NCBI RefSeq assembly: GCF_035609205.1
Contig: NZ_CP141184.1
Coordinates: 5,525,001-5,589,000 of the forward strand
Length of the DNA: 64,000 bases
Reading direction: 5' to 3'
From: Hymenobacter sp. GOD-10R
GTDB lineage: Bacteria > Bacteroidota > Bacteroidia > Cytophagales > Hymenobacteraceae
Every line of letters begins with the position of its first letter. The stretch's first letter is position 1. Of the stretch, positions 35,629 to 44,646 are shown piece by piece. Below the pieces are notes generated by a model. The model ran no database searches and was not told where the DNA came from. It saw only the letters and a list, made by a program, of their open reading frames with translations. The position numbers and the translations under genes are program-made.

Positions 35629-36309
35629 ATGAACAACTTCCGCGCCCCCCTCAACAAGCTTAAGCACCTCGGCTTTTTGGTCCTCCTGCTCCTAAGCACC
35701 AACCTCACTTTTGCGCAGGGCTTCGAGGGCTCAAAACAGATCTTCGAAAGCCCTAAGCTGAAGGCAGCCATTCCCACGCACCACACGGTAGCCATTTTGC
35801 CCTTCGACGCAAAAATCACCTACCGCAAACAGCCTAAAGGCTTCAACGCCGAAGCTAACCGCGACCAGGAAGAAACAATGTCCAAATCGATTCAGGCGAG
35901 CCTATATACCTTCTTGTTGCGCAAAGCCGACAACTACAGCGTTAGCTTCCAAGATGTTGATAAAACGAACATCCTACTCAAAAAAGCCGGCCTTTATGGC
36001 AAACTCGACCAAGCGACCCGCGACGAAGTAGCCAAAGCGCTGGGAGTTGATGCGGTGCTAGGTGGCCGCTTCGAAACGGAGCAAACGAAAACCGAAGGAG
36101 CTGCCATTGCTTCGGCCGTACTGTTCGGCGGCCTAGGTGGCAAAACCGGCACTGGCTCTTTGTTCCTGACGCTGAACAACGGCAACGATGGCGAGCTGCT
36201 GTGGCGCTTCTTCAAAACGATGGATGATGGCATTACTTCTTCTACCGATGATCTGGTAGAGCGCATGATGCGCAAAGTGTCCCGTAACTTTCCTTACGCG
36301 AAAAACTAA
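35629..36309 (+). CDS. Exported CsgG/LpoB-like fold protein
   Basis: This 226-residue protein has a signal peptide (about 1-30, ending TFAQG). The body has the pattern of CsgG/LpoB-type domains: a strand V-A-I-L-P-F-D near residue 53, a long helix, and L-G-V-D-A-V-L-G-G-R-F near 140-150. There is no lipobox, unlike typical LpoB. Function unknown; a role at the envelope is inferred. Start is the ATG at 35629, and a terminator follows. Confidence 0.7.
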   Translation: MNNFRAPLNKLKHLGFLVLLLLSTNLTFAQGFEGSKQIFESPKLKAAIPTHHTVAILPFDAKITYRKQPKGFNAEANRDQEETMSKSIQASLYTFLLRKADNYSVSFQDVDKTNILLKKAGLYGKLDQATRDEVAKALGVDAVLGGRFETEQTKTEGAAIASAVLFGGLGGKTGTGSLFLTLNNGNDGELLWRFFKTMDDGITSSTDDLVERMMRKVSRNFPYAKN

Positions 36310-36356
36310 CGGCTCCTGCGTTCATCGCCGTACAAAATTTATCTAAAAACAAGACG

Positions 36357-36400
36357 GAAGCCGGCGGGCCTAGGAGAGAATTCCTGGCCGGCTGGCTTCT
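36357..36400 (+). terminator. Hairpin terminator after the CsgG/LpoB-like gene
   Basis: GAAGCC..GGCGGGCC pairs with GGCCGGC..GGCTTC, followed by TTCATT. The stem contains CTAGGA. Confidence 0.6.
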
Positions 36401-36558
36401 TCATTACGATTTAAACCTAGCCAATAGTGGCAAAAGCCTACTTTTCACCAAGAAAGGCACGGAAGTAGGTACCTTAGCCGTTATGAGAGGGATATAGTAT
36501 TCCACTAATGGCAGACGTTTTGCGTCTATGGTGGTCCGACTCTTCTTGCTTTTTTCCT

Positions 36559-37986
36559 ATGCGTACAGTTCTCGCCGGTCTTCTTTCATACTTGCTTCCT
36601 TTCTGCGCTAGTGCCTCCTTGTTGGCGCCACCCGCTAGTCCCAACGTTGGGGGCCGCTGGGCCGGCAGCCTGCGCTTGCCGAGCGGCAATAACCTCACGC
36701 TTATTGTCACCATCCGAGACAATAGCGCGGGCCAGCGCACGGCTACGTTGGACGTGCCTACTCAGAATGCACAAGGTGTGCCCATCGATCGGGTTGACGT
36801 GCGCGCCGATAGTGTCCTGCTAACGTCCTCTCAGATCAAAGCTTCCTTTGCGGGTCGCCTCACCGGCGACGGCCGACAGATCGATGGCCGTTGGCAGCAA
36901 AATGGCGCGAAGCTCCCATTAGTATTCCAACGGGCGACTTCCACCACTACTAGTGGGCCAAAGCGCCCGCAGGAGCCGGCCGCTCCCTTCCCCTATCGGG
37001 AAGAGCAAGTTCGTTTTGCCAGTAAAGACCCTGGTGTGCAGTTAGCAGGAACCCTCACGCTGCCAACAGGTGCGGGGCCCTTTCCGGCCGTGGTGCTTTT
37101 GTCGGGCTCCGGCGCACAAGACCGCGACGAGAGCATCGTTGGCCACCACCCGTTCCGGGTAGTAGCCGACTACCTAACGCGCCGCGGTATTGCCGTACTG
37201 CGTTTTGACGACCGCGGAGTAGGCCAGTCGGGTGGCAATGCAGTCACTGCTACGGCTGCCGACTACGCCAAGGATGCTCAAGGAGCACTAGCCTTCCTAC
37301 GCAGCCGGCCGGGTCTGAACCCCAAGCAGCTTGGCCTAATTGGGCACAGTGAAGGAGGCACAGCGGCTATTGCGACGGCTGGGCAAGCACAAGGCCCCGC
37401 GTTCCTGGTACTCCTAGCTACGCCCGGTGTTCCCGGCATCGATGTGCTTTCGCGCCAGGCAATGGACCTAGCCCGCCTCAAAACCAAGGACCCAAAGGTT
37501 CTAGCCTCGACGGAACAGCGGCAGCGCAACATGCTCATGATCGTGCAGCAAACCCAAAACAACGTACAGGCTCAGCAGCAGATCATCAAGGTACTCACGC
37601 CTTCGGTTGCTTTGCCCCCTGATATGGCTGAGCAGATTCATAAAGCAGCCGAGGCGCAGGCCTTGATGGCCACGTCACCTGCTTTCCGCCATATCCTGGC
37701 CGACAACCCGCAGAAGACCTTGCCCGCGGTGAAGTGCCCTGTTCTTGCCCTGAATGGTTCTAAAGACTTACAAGTCGCCTCGTCCATCAACTTACCGGCT
37801 ATCGAAAAAGCTTTGAAAGGTTCTGGCAACCGTGATGTAACAACGCAAGAGCTACCTGGCTTAAATCATATGTTTCAAACGGCTTCCACGGGCGCGCCAA
37901 CCGAGTACGGCCAGATTGAGGAGACCTTCTCTCCTATTGCCCTGCAAAGCATTGGCGATTGGCTCACGCAGCGCACGAAGCGATAG
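36559..37986 (+). CDS. Exported alpha/beta hydrolase (S9/S33-like), active copy
   Basis: This 475-residue protein has a signal peptide, an N-terminal beta-barrel-like domain of about 130 residues (W-x-G-x-L...G-x-W-Q-Q) and an alpha/beta hydrolase domain. The nucleophile elbow is intact (GHSEGG), with D in NGSKDLQV and H in LNHMFQ completing the triad. Such proteins hydrolyse peptides or esters in the envelope. The ATG at 36559 is chosen for the signal peptide. A paralogue that lacks the serine follows 303 bases downstream. Confidence 0.88.
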   Translation: MRTVLAGLLSYLLPFCASASLLAPPASPNVGGRWAGSLRLPSGNNLTLIVTIRDNSAGQRTATLDVPTQNAQGVPIDRVDVRADSVLLTSSQIKASFAGRLTGDGRQIDGRWQQNGAKLPLVFQRATSTTTSGPKRPQEPAAPFPYREEQVRFASKDPGVQLAGTLTLPTGAGPFPAVVLLSGSGAQDRDESIVGHHPFRVVADYLTRRGIAVLRFDDRGVGQSGGNAVTATAADYAKDAQGALAFLRSRPGLNPKQLGLIGHSEGGTAAIATAGQAQGPAFLVLLATPGVPGIDVLSRQAMDLARLKTKDPKVLASTEQRQRNMLMIVQQTQNNVQAQQQIIKVLTPSVALPPDMAEQIHKAAEAQALMATSPAFRHILADNPQKTLPAVKCPVLALNGSKDLQVASSINLPAIEKALKGSGNRDVTTQELPGLNHMFQTASTGAPTEYGQIEETFSPIALQSIGDWLTQRTKR

Positions 37987-38289
37987 TAAACTGATTTTAT
38001 AATCTGAAATCTGACAGCCTGTAGCAGCTCTTAGCTCAAGAGTAGTTACAGGCTGTTTCTGTTGTTTCACTACCCGCACTACTGACCTAGTGCCCAGCTG
38101 CTTTTCCTCGTGTAGAATATAGCGACCGTGCTCCATATGGCCTACAAGCACCTTTTATCGTGTTGGTAGGAGCACTCAGACGGAATCGACCAACATTGCA
38201 CGAATAATTTAATATTTACTATATATATGGTACTCTATTTGGATGGGTTTAATCCAACAAAGTTTTATCAGTAGTTCTACCACCTATTT
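37987..38289. other. Spacer between the two alpha/beta hydrolase paralogues
   Basis: This 303-base stretch has a terminator-like hairpin near its left end and then AT-rich sequence with ATATATATG near 38222, probably the promoter region of the second paralogue. No gene is supported. Confidence 0.5.
38014..38056 (+). terminator. Hairpin after the first alpha/beta hydrolase
   Basis: ACAGCCTGTA pairs with TACAGGCTGT, with further weak pairing inside the loop, followed by TTTCTGTTGTTT. Confidence 0.55.
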
Positions 38290-39774
38290 ATGAAGAGTGT
38301 TCCACCCATAATCTTCAGCTTATTATGTATCATATGTCTATTCTGTAGTACGCTGGCTCAAGCTGGCGACGCACCTACTCTCAATGGGCAATGGAAAGGT
38401 CCTTTGAAAGTACCTGGCGGTACCTTGGACCTAGTTATCACACTGGTCCCTTTGAGCAACGGCACCTACTACGCGGCGCTCGATGTGCCCCAACAACGCA
38501 TCAACCGCATGCCAGTGGAAGTCGAAACCAAAGGAGATGGTATCACCCTGAAGATTGAGCAAGCTGGTAGTAGCTTCGTAGGAAAAATTGAAAATGGTGG
38601 CGCCCGCTTTACTGGCACTTGGCAGCAGCCGGGTCTGAAGGCTCCACTGGTATTACAACGGGGTACGGCATCAGCTGCTACGGCTCGCCGCGCCCGTCTG
38701 ACGCCGCCGTACCGCGAAGAAGACGTATTCTTCGCCAATACCCAAGATAAGCTTCGGCTAGGTGGCACGCTCACAGTGCCAGCTGGCGTAGGGCCTTTTC
38801 CGGCAGTAGTACTTGTATCTGATACCGGACCGCAGGACCGCGATGTAACTGTGCAGGAATATCGCATGTTCGGTATCCTAGCCGATTACCTGACGCGCCG
38901 CGGTATTGCCGTACTGCGCTTCGATGATCGGGGTGTAGGAAAGTCGAGCGGCAACTATCCGAACGCCACGACTGCCGATTTGGTAACTGATGCGCAAGCG
39001 GGCCTAGCTTTTTTACGCTCCCGCTCCCTCATCGATCCACAGCACATCGGTTTTGTGGGCCACGGGGAAGGAGCCAACATTGCCTTGTTGGCAGCAGCGC
39101 AACAGCCCCAAGCAGCTGCGTTTGTAGTGTCATTAGCAGGATACGGTTTACCGGGCCGCGATGTACTACTGCAACAGCAAGGCGAAATCATGCGCTTAAT
39201 TGGCGCTAATCCGGAGCAGGTGAAAGCCGCTTTGGCACTAAATGAGCACATGGTGGATATCATCCGACAAACACCTAATGATGCGCAGGCTCGCAACAAA
39301 GTAGCTTCCCTCATTCAGCAAAACAACAGCAACATTGACCCAGGGATGGCTAGGGCTCGAGCTGCCCACTTTACCTCCCCTTGGTCGCGCTACTACCTCG
39401 ACTTTGATCCGAAGAACAAGCTGCCCGATGTTCAATGCCCGGTGCTAGCCCTCAATGGCACAGCCGATTTGGAAGTAGCAGCTAGCACTAACCTGAGCAT
39501 TTTACAAAAAGGTCTGAAAGGCAGCCATGATATTACTGCTCAGAAGCTAAGCGGCGTTAATCACCTATTTCAACCCGAGGAAAAAGATTGGCCCTTGGTT
39601 AATGGACAGCAGCAGCCGAACTTCTCGCCCAAAGCGCTCGAAATTATCCGCGCTTGGATTGTTGAGCGCACTGTACAACCGCAGCCCGTGCCCGTTACAG
39701 TGAAGCGGGAGGCGCCAGCGAAACCAGCAAGTAAGAAAGTCAGTAAAACCGCCTTTCAGAAAACAGCTAGCTAA
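38290..39774 (+). CDS. Exported alpha/beta hydrolase paralogue without nucleophile serine
   Basis: This 494-residue protein is collinear with its neighbour: signal peptide, N-terminal domain (W-K-G-P-L-K...G-T-W-Q-Q), linker and hydrolase domain. In the nucleophile elbow GHSEGG is replaced by GHGEGA, so serine has become glycine (codon GGG), while the aspartate (NGTADLEV) and histidine (VNHLFQ) remain. The C-terminus has an extra Lys/Ala/Pro-rich tail of about 35 residues. It is likely a pseudoenzyme or binds ligand without hydrolysis. The reading frame is intact. Start is ATG. Confidence 0.85.
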   Translation: MKSVPPIIFSLLCIICLFCSTLAQAGDAPTLNGQWKGPLKVPGGTLDLVITLVPLSNGTYYAALDVPQQRINRMPVEVETKGDGITLKIEQAGSSFVGKIENGGARFTGTWQQPGLKAPLVLQRGTASAATARRARLTPPYREEDVFFANTQDKLRLGGTLTVPAGVGPFPAVVLVSDTGPQDRDVTVQEYRMFGILADYLTRRGIAVLRFDDRGVGKSSGNYPNATTADLVTDAQAGLAFLRSRSLIDPQHIGFVGHGEGANIALLAAAQQPQAAAFVVSLAGYGLPGRDVLLQQQGEIMRLIGANPEQVKAALALNEHMVDIIRQTPNDAQARNKVASLIQQNNSNIDPGMARARAAHFTSPWSRYYLDFDPKNKLPDVQCPVLALNGTADLEVAASTNLSILQKGLKGSHDITAQKLSGVNHLFQPEEKDWPLVNGQQQPNFSPKALEIIRAWIVERTVQPQPVPVTVKREAPAKPASKKVSKTAFQKTAS

Positions 39775-39807
39775 TCAGAGGGACCTAGCCGTGGTTTCCA
39801 CGTAATG

Positions 39808-39860
39808 AAAAAGGCCATCCAGTCCTGCTTCTAGCGGAAGCAAAACTGGATGGCCTTTTT
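39808..39860. terminator. Bidirectional terminator between hydrolase and MFS genes
   Basis: AAAAAGGCCATCCAGT pairs with ACTGGATGGCCTTTTT, 16 bases each, between convergent genes. Confidence 0.85.
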
Positions 39861-39896
39861 GAGTTTAATAGGCTGTGCTGAAAGCTAGCTTGGTGT

Positions 39897-41186
39897 TTAA
39901 GCGCCGGCTGTTGCTTTTTCAGGTGTCATATCTAATCGGCGCAGCTTATCGGCGCGCCAAGCCGTGATACCAACTACAGCAATGGTCATCATGCCCCCAA
40001 ACACCACAGAGCGTACTACCCCCAGCAACCTAGCCATAGCGCCCGATTCGAAAGAACCAATTTCGTTACTGGAGCCAATGAAGATGTTGTTCACCGCTGC
40101 TACTCGTCCCTTCATGTATTCGGGCGTAAAGGTGTGAATCAACGTCTGGCGTACGATCACCGACACTGCATCGAAAACGCCCGTCAGGAACAGCAAAAAC
40201 AGCGACAACCAGATGTTGGTAGACAAGGCAAAGAATATAGTAGCTACCCCAAAGCCGGCCACTGCCCATAACAGCTTACGCCCTGCCTGACGGCGCAACG
40301 GGAAATAGGTGAGCAAAGCCGCCATCAGCACCGAACCAACTGCTGGCGCCGTTTCCAAATGACCTAGGCCAGCCGCTCCTACTTTCAAAATATCGGCGGC
40401 AAATACGGGCAGAAGTGCTACCGCTCCGCCAAACAGTACCGCAAACAAATCGAGCGATAAGGCCGCTAGTACAAGCTGGTTTTGCCAAATAAACCGGAGT
40501 CCACTTAGCACGCTGTCCTGCAAACTCAGCTTTTCCCCTTCAATTGGGGGTAATGGTCTAGAGGCAATTGAAAAGAATTGCAATAAGGCTATCAGCAACA
40601 GCCCCGTTGCCACGGCATATGAATTGGCCACCCCAAGGTGAGCAATCAAATAACCACCAATGGCAGGCCCTATCACCGCAGCCGCTTGGTACGTGGTACT
40701 ATTCCACGTAATGGCATTTGCCAGCCGCTCCCGGCTAGGCAGCAATTGGGGCATAAAAGAAAACAAGGCTGGCCCTAGGAAGCCACGTGCAATGCCACTC
40801 ACGAAAATGACTCCGTATAGCGGCAGCGTATAGAAAGAACCACGAGCCAAAAAACCTACGCCCAACGGTGAAGCAAAAAACCAGAGCATAGCTGCACAAA
40901 GCAACAGCACTGCCACCCCCACCACGATAATGTTTTTGCGCCGAATCGTATCCGCAACGTGCCCCGCATAGAGCGATACGGCAATGCTGGGTATTGCTTC
41001 TGACAAACCAATCAAACCGAGCGCTAGTGGGTCGTTGGTGAGCTTGAATATCTGCCAGCTTACAGCTAGGCCTTGTATGCGTGTGGCTACTGTATAGAAA
41101 ACTCTGGCAGAGATTAACCGACGAAACTCAGGTAAGCGTAGGGCTGCATACGGATCGTGCTGCGGCCCAGAAACAGATGAATTCAT
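39897..41186 (-). CDS. MFS transporter, EntS-like
   Basis: This 429-residue protein has about 12 membrane helices and the MFS A-like motif G-H-V-A-D-T-I-R-R-K after helix 2. The overall layout is like the EntS/DHA3-type exporters (L-P-E-F-R-R-L start, Q-L-L-P-S-R-E-R-L-A-N-A loop). The natural substrate cannot be read from sequence and no siderophore genes are near. Start is ATG. Confidence 0.9.
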   Translation of the reverse strand: MNSSVSGPQHDPYAALRLPEFRRLISARVFYTVATRIQGLAVSWQIFKLTNDPLALGLIGLSEAIPSIAVSLYAGHVADTIRRKNIIVVGVAVLLLCAAMLWFFASPLGVGFLARGSFYTLPLYGVIFVSGIARGFLGPALFSFMPQLLPSRERLANAITWNSTTYQAAAVIGPAIGGYLIAHLGVANSYAVATGLLLIALLQFFSIASRPLPPIEGEKLSLQDSVLSGLRFIWQNQLVLAALSLDLFAVLFGGAVALLPVFAADILKVGAAGLGHLETAPAVGSVLMAALLTYFPLRRQAGRKLLWAVAGFGVATIFFALSTNIWLSLFLLFLTGVFDAVSVIVRQTLIHTFTPEYMKGRVAAVNNIFIGSSNEIGSFESGAMARLLGVVRSVVFGGMMTIAVVGITAWRADKLRRLDMTPEKATAGA

Positions 41187-41716
41187 CCTTAAGATAAGCG
41201 AGTGACAAACGACGAAGGTAGCTTAAGTAAACAACCTCCTTCGTGAAGACGAAAAATAACCTTTAGGTCTAAAGCACTTATCCGAGGCATTTAGTTTGGC
41301 CTAGCTTTCTTTTAACTTGTATTTTCATCGCTCACAGTTGCTTGGCGTTGTCATCATTTAGGAAAGTACCGTTGTAGATGCTTTTTAAAGGGAGTTTTGC
41401 CCCGCTCGGCTTGCCCTAGTACCGGCTTCTTTTTTGACAAAATATTTTACAAAGTCTACAGTTGGCTTTACCCTTTTCTTTATCTTAAAGCTGCGAAAGC
41501 ACACTGATATATTATTGATACACAATACTTAATAAATTGTTTTCATTTTTTTGTTATTTTTTCACTTTGATGGTGAAGAGGCATTGTGTTTGAGGTATCT
41601 GTTTTCTACATTTGATCTCCATCTTTTTCTTCTTCCTCACCCAGACTTCATCTAGTTCACAGGCAAACGGCACTCTATGGTTTAAAGCTCTACGTTCTCT
41701 TAAACCCGTAGCTTTT
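41187..41716. other. AT-rich spacer upstream of the sigma factor
   Basis: This 530-base region is markedly T-rich near 41400-41600 and probably holds the divergent promoters of the MFS and sigma factor genes. I see no gene, operator or strong hairpin. A frame extending upstream from the sigma factor adds only non-conserved residues. Confidence 0.5.
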
Positions 41717-42352
41717 ATGGAAACCATGCAGCCGAGCGATTCCGCTTTGATCTCGCTCTATATTGCCGGTAAGGAAGAAGCTTTCGAGCTCCTGCTGGAG
41801 CGGCATAAAAGCCGCGTTTTTACCACAATCATGTTGATTGTGCGCGATGAAGCCGTAGCCGAAGATTTGCTGCAAGACACCTTCATCAAGGCCATTCACA
41901 CGATGAAAGGCGGCCGTTACAACGAGGAGGGAAAATTCTCTTCTTGGATCTGCCGTATTGCACATAATTTAGCCATCGACTTCTTCCGGCGCGAAAAACG
42001 TAACCCTTTGTTGAATCTCGATACAACAAGCCACGCGTTTAATTCGTTGTCATTGTCAGAAGAGGGTGCGGAGGCTACCATCACCCGTGAGGAAACCCAC
42101 GCCCGTCTTCGAGAGCTGATCCAGGACCTGCCCGCGGCACAGAAGGAAGTGCTCATCATGCGCCATTATGGTGAGATGAGCTTCCAGGAAATCGCCGATG
42201 CAACCGGGGTGAGCATCAATACAGCGTTAGGGCGTATGCGCTACGCATTGATCAACTTGCGGAAGAAGATGGCCGCGCAACCTATTTTCTATGATCAAAA
42301 CGTTTACCCACGAGAAACTGATCCGGTACCTATACAACGAATTGCCGGCTGA
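41717..42352 (+). CDS. ECF-type RNA polymerase sigma factor
   Basis: This 211-residue protein has sigma-70 region 2 (about 30-95, with D-L-L-Q-D-T-F-I-K and F-S-S-W-I-C-R-I-A-H-N) and region 4 (about 135-190, with L-P-A-A-Q-K-E-V and F-Q-E-I-A-D-A-T-G-V-S). The ATG at 41717 is chosen; another ATG lies three codons later. Its 3' end overlaps a 75-residue gene by 62 bases, which suggests a coupled regulator. Target genes are not evident. Confidence 0.93.
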   Translation: METMQPSDSALISLYIAGKEEAFELLLERHKSRVFTTIMLIVRDEAVAEDLLQDTFIKAIHTMKGGRYNEEGKFSSWICRIAHNLAIDFFRREKRNPLLNLDTTSHAFNSLSLSEEGAEATITREETHARLRELIQDLPAAQKEVLIMRHYGEMSFQEIADATGVSINTALGRMRYALINLRKKMAAQPIFYDQNVYPRETDPVPIQRIAG

Positions 42353-42518
42353 AGAGCAGCAGGAGATTGAGCAAGCCCTGCTTCATGATCCAAAGCTAGC
42401 GAGTCATTGTGCCGACCTGCTTTTGGCCCAGCGCTGTTTAAATGACTTGCGCACTACGCCAAGCAAGGAAGTCACAGACTCCATCTTACAGTATTCTCGT
42501 AGTTTTCTTCGACCATAG
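42291..42518 (+). CDS. Small protein overlapping the ECF sigma factor, putative anti-sigma
   Basis: This 75-residue protein starts with an ATG inside the sigma gene. The helical pattern Y-L-Y-N-E-L-P-A-E-E-Q-Q-E-I-E-Q-A-L near residues 13-30 is like the N-terminal part of anti-sigma factors, but no HxxxCxxC zinc motif and no membrane helix are present. Overlap and position make an anti-sigma or co-regulator role likely; this is inference. Confidence 0.65.
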   Translation: MIKTFTHEKLIRYLYNELPAEEQQEIEQALLHDPKLASHCADLLLAQRCLNDLRTTPSKEVTDSILQYSRSFLRP

Positions 42519-42525
42519 ATCTACT

Positions 42526-42608
42526 AAATGGTGAAGTAGTGAGCTTGTGAGTACAAAGAACTACCTAGGTAGCATCTTTGTACTCACAAGCTCACTACTT
42601 CACCATTT
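42526..42608. repeat. Perfect 34-bp hairpin with palindromic loop, adjacent to nth
   Basis: Arms 42526-42559 and 42575-42608 are perfectly complementary. The 15-base loop holds CTACCTAGGTAG, itself a 12-bp palindrome. The stem ends seven bases before the nth ATG and starts eight bases after the stop of the small sigma-partner gene. It may be that operon's terminator and also a structural control on nth translation. Confidence 0.85.
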
Positions 42609-42615
42609 TGCCTTT

Positions 42616-43308
42616 ATGCGTAAGCCCGAGCGGTTCCGTCGCTTTCTAGACTACTTTACCACCAACTTTCCGGAGCCCAAGACTGAGTTGCACTACGGCA
42701 ACCCGTACGAGCTCATTGTGGCTGTTGTGCTCAGCGCTCAGTGTACTGATAAGCGCGTGAACTTGGTGATGCCAGCCTTACTGGAGCAGTTTCCAACGCC
42801 TTATCAGCTAGGAGCAGCTTCAGCTGAAGAAATCTATCCGTTTATCCGGAGTGTTTCTTACCCTAATAACAAGGCAAAGCACTTAGCCGGCCTAGGTCGG
42901 ATGCTGGTTAGTGAGTTTGGTGGCGAAGTACCTAGCACCATCGAAGAGTTGCAGCGCCTGCCAGGCGTAGGCCGCAAAACGGCTAACGTGGTTGTGTCCG
43001 TTATTTACAATCAGCCTGCCATGGCCGTTGATACGCACGTCTTCCGCGTGTCGCACCGGCTAGGTTTGGTCAACCGTACGGCAACTACGCCACTAGCTGT
43101 TGAAAAAGAGCTTCTGCGCTACACGCCGGAAGAAGTGGTGGCTAAGGCGCACCATTGGTTGATCTTGCACGGCCGCTATATCTGTGTGGCTCGGCAGCCC
43201 AAATGTGGTATTTGCCCACTTACGGACTGCTGCCGTTACTATGAGGTAAACTTCGGAGCTGCCCCTAGCAAACCTTTGCCCCCTCCTGAAGCAGCTGATA
43301 TAATTTAA
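42616..43308 (+). CDS. nth: Endonuclease III
   Basis: This 230-residue DNA glycosylase/AP lyase removes oxidised pyrimidines. The helix-hairpin-helix L-P-G-V-G-R-K-T-A-N-V contains the catalytic lysine, the aspartate is in A-V-D-T-H-V-F-R, and the [4Fe-4S] ligands follow C-x6-C-x2-C-x5-C. The ATG at 42616 is chosen; a longer frame starting at a GTG inside the hairpin is rejected. The leader is almost entirely hairpin. Confidence 0.96.
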   Translation: MRKPERFRRFLDYFTTNFPEPKTELHYGNPYELIVAVVLSAQCTDKRVNLVMPALLEQFPTPYQLGAASAEEIYPFIRSVSYPNNKAKHLAGLGRMLVSEFGGEVPSTIEELQRLPGVGRKTANVVVSVIYNQPAMAVDTHVFRVSHRLGLVNRTATTPLAVEKELLRYTPEEVVAKAHHWLILHGRYICVARQPKCGICPLTDCCRYYEVNFGAAPSKPLPPPEAADII

Positions 43309-43336
43309 TTTACCTAGCTTTTAGCACAGCTAGGAT

Positions 43337-44566
43337 TCAAACATGTCGAGCAGCCTGCTCCAAGACCTGCTGCACGTCTGCTGCTATTTTTGTGCGGTCG
43401 AACTGTTCAGCGGCTAGTACACGTCCGTTTTTACCAGCCTGCTCCAACAAGGCTGGTTGAGCTAGCACGTGCCTTAGCTGTTCTACCAGAGCGGCCGCAT
43501 CACCAGCCCGCACGTACCACCCACACGCATATTGTTCTACCAAGTTCTTGGTCCAGCCGTCATTGGTCACAATCACCGGTGTGCCAACGGATAGACTATC
43601 GTATAGCTTCGCGGGTGAATTAGTATCTAACACCGGCAGATCTAGGAAGGACACGATGGATAGAGAAGCCAACTGAAACCACGCGAATACGGCATGCCGT
43701 GGCTGCGGCACTACTAAGCGAACAGCCGAGCAGCGCTCAGCCACCTCACGGATAAGCGGCTCATAAAAGCCATGACCCATAAAAAGCCACACTACATTGG
43801 GCAAAGTAGCAGCGAGTTGCTCCGCTGCTTGCACGAGCGTGGGAATATCGTTTGCCCGCCCGAAGGTTCCCGCGTATAGAATTACCCGCTGATCATCAGT
43901 AAGACCTAGCTCCTGCCGCAACGCCGCAACGGTCTCATTGGTGGCTGCTGCGGCTAGGTCGAGGTCGGTTCCATTGAGCACCGTTTGCACCTTATCAGGA
44001 GTAAACGACCACGGATTTTTAGCCATCTGCCCCACCGCCTGCACGTAGCTCGTCATATCCGGCGAAAGTGTCATGATGGTCTTCGCTTGCTGGTATAGCT
44101 TACGTTCCATCTTGTATAGCTCTCTCCAGGTGAACCTAGGTATGGCCTCCATCTGAATCGGGAAAGCAGGCCACAGATCCTGCACCTCAAAGACCCACGG
44201 CACTTGGCGCCATCGTGCTACTTGCGCTGCTGCCCAAGCGGCCGTTAAAGGGGTACTGATTCCCCAAATAACGTCGGGCTTATCGATGCGCAGTCCCTCA
44301 CGTATGGCGTAAGCAGCATAGCGAGCAAAAGCTAGCCCCCGTCTCGCCACGCCCATTTTGTTCTGATAAGGCACATCTGCTGCTCGCATTTCCACGCCTT
44401 CGGGTAGCCAGGAATACTGCTGTGTCAGGCGTTGCGCTTCCCAGGTGCGAGTGGTGATGAGCGTGACCCGGTGCGTACGTGCAATATGCGTCAGCAACGA
44501 ATAATGCCGGCTAGTTGCTGGGCAGTCGGGATTCGTATGGTACTGACTGAAAACGGCAATGTGCAC
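43337..44566 (-). CDS. Glycosyltransferase family 4 protein
   Basis: This 409-residue GT-B protein has an N-terminal Rossmann half with H-x-x-x-F-S-Q-Y and a C-terminal half with the strand V-I-L-Y-A-G-T-F-G-R and the S-P-A-K-L-Y-D-S-L-S-V-G-T-P-V donor-binding segment. It most likely transfers a sugar from a nucleotide donor in exopolysaccharide or glycan synthesis. The start is GTG at 44566. No sugar-polymer operon is adjacent; gldB lies upstream on the same strand beyond a hairpin. Confidence 0.9.
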   Translation of the reverse strand: MHIAVFSQYHTNPDCPATSRHYSLLTHIARTHRVTLITTRTWEAQRLTQQYSWLPEGVEMRAADVPYQNKMGVARRGLAFARYAAYAIREGLRIDKPDVIWGISTPLTAAWAAAQVARWRQVPWVFEVQDLWPAFPIQMEAIPRFTWRELYKMERKLYQQAKTIMTLSPDMTSYVQAVGQMAKNPWSFTPDKVQTVLNGTDLDLAAAATNETVAALRQELGLTDDQRVILYAGTFGRANDIPTLVQAAEQLAATLPNVVWLFMGHGFYEPLIREVAERCSAVRLVVPQPRHAVFAWFQLASLSIVSFLDLPVLDTNSPAKLYDSLSVGTPVIVTNDGWTKNLVEQYACGWYVRAGDAAALVEQLRHVLAQPALLEQAGKNGRVLAAEQFDRTKIAADVQQVLEQAARHV

Positions 44567-44576
44567 CTGTGAGATA

Positions 44577-44639
44577 TTGAGTGTTGAATGTTGAGTTTTT
44601 CAAGAATGCATTGTCAATCAACATGTAGCACTCAACAAT
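44577..44639 (-). terminator. Imperfect hairpin after gldB
   Basis: ATTGAGTGTTGAATGTTGA at the left pairs imperfectly with TCAACATGTAGCACTCAA at the right. It lies between gldB and the GT4 gene on the minus strand. Confidence 0.4.
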
Positions 44640-44646
44640 TTTAAAC

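Noticed and set aside
42547..42615. GTG start for nth inside the 34-bp hairpin
   Set aside because: The added 23 residues are encoded by the inverted repeat itself; the ATG at 42616 matches the normal Nth start.
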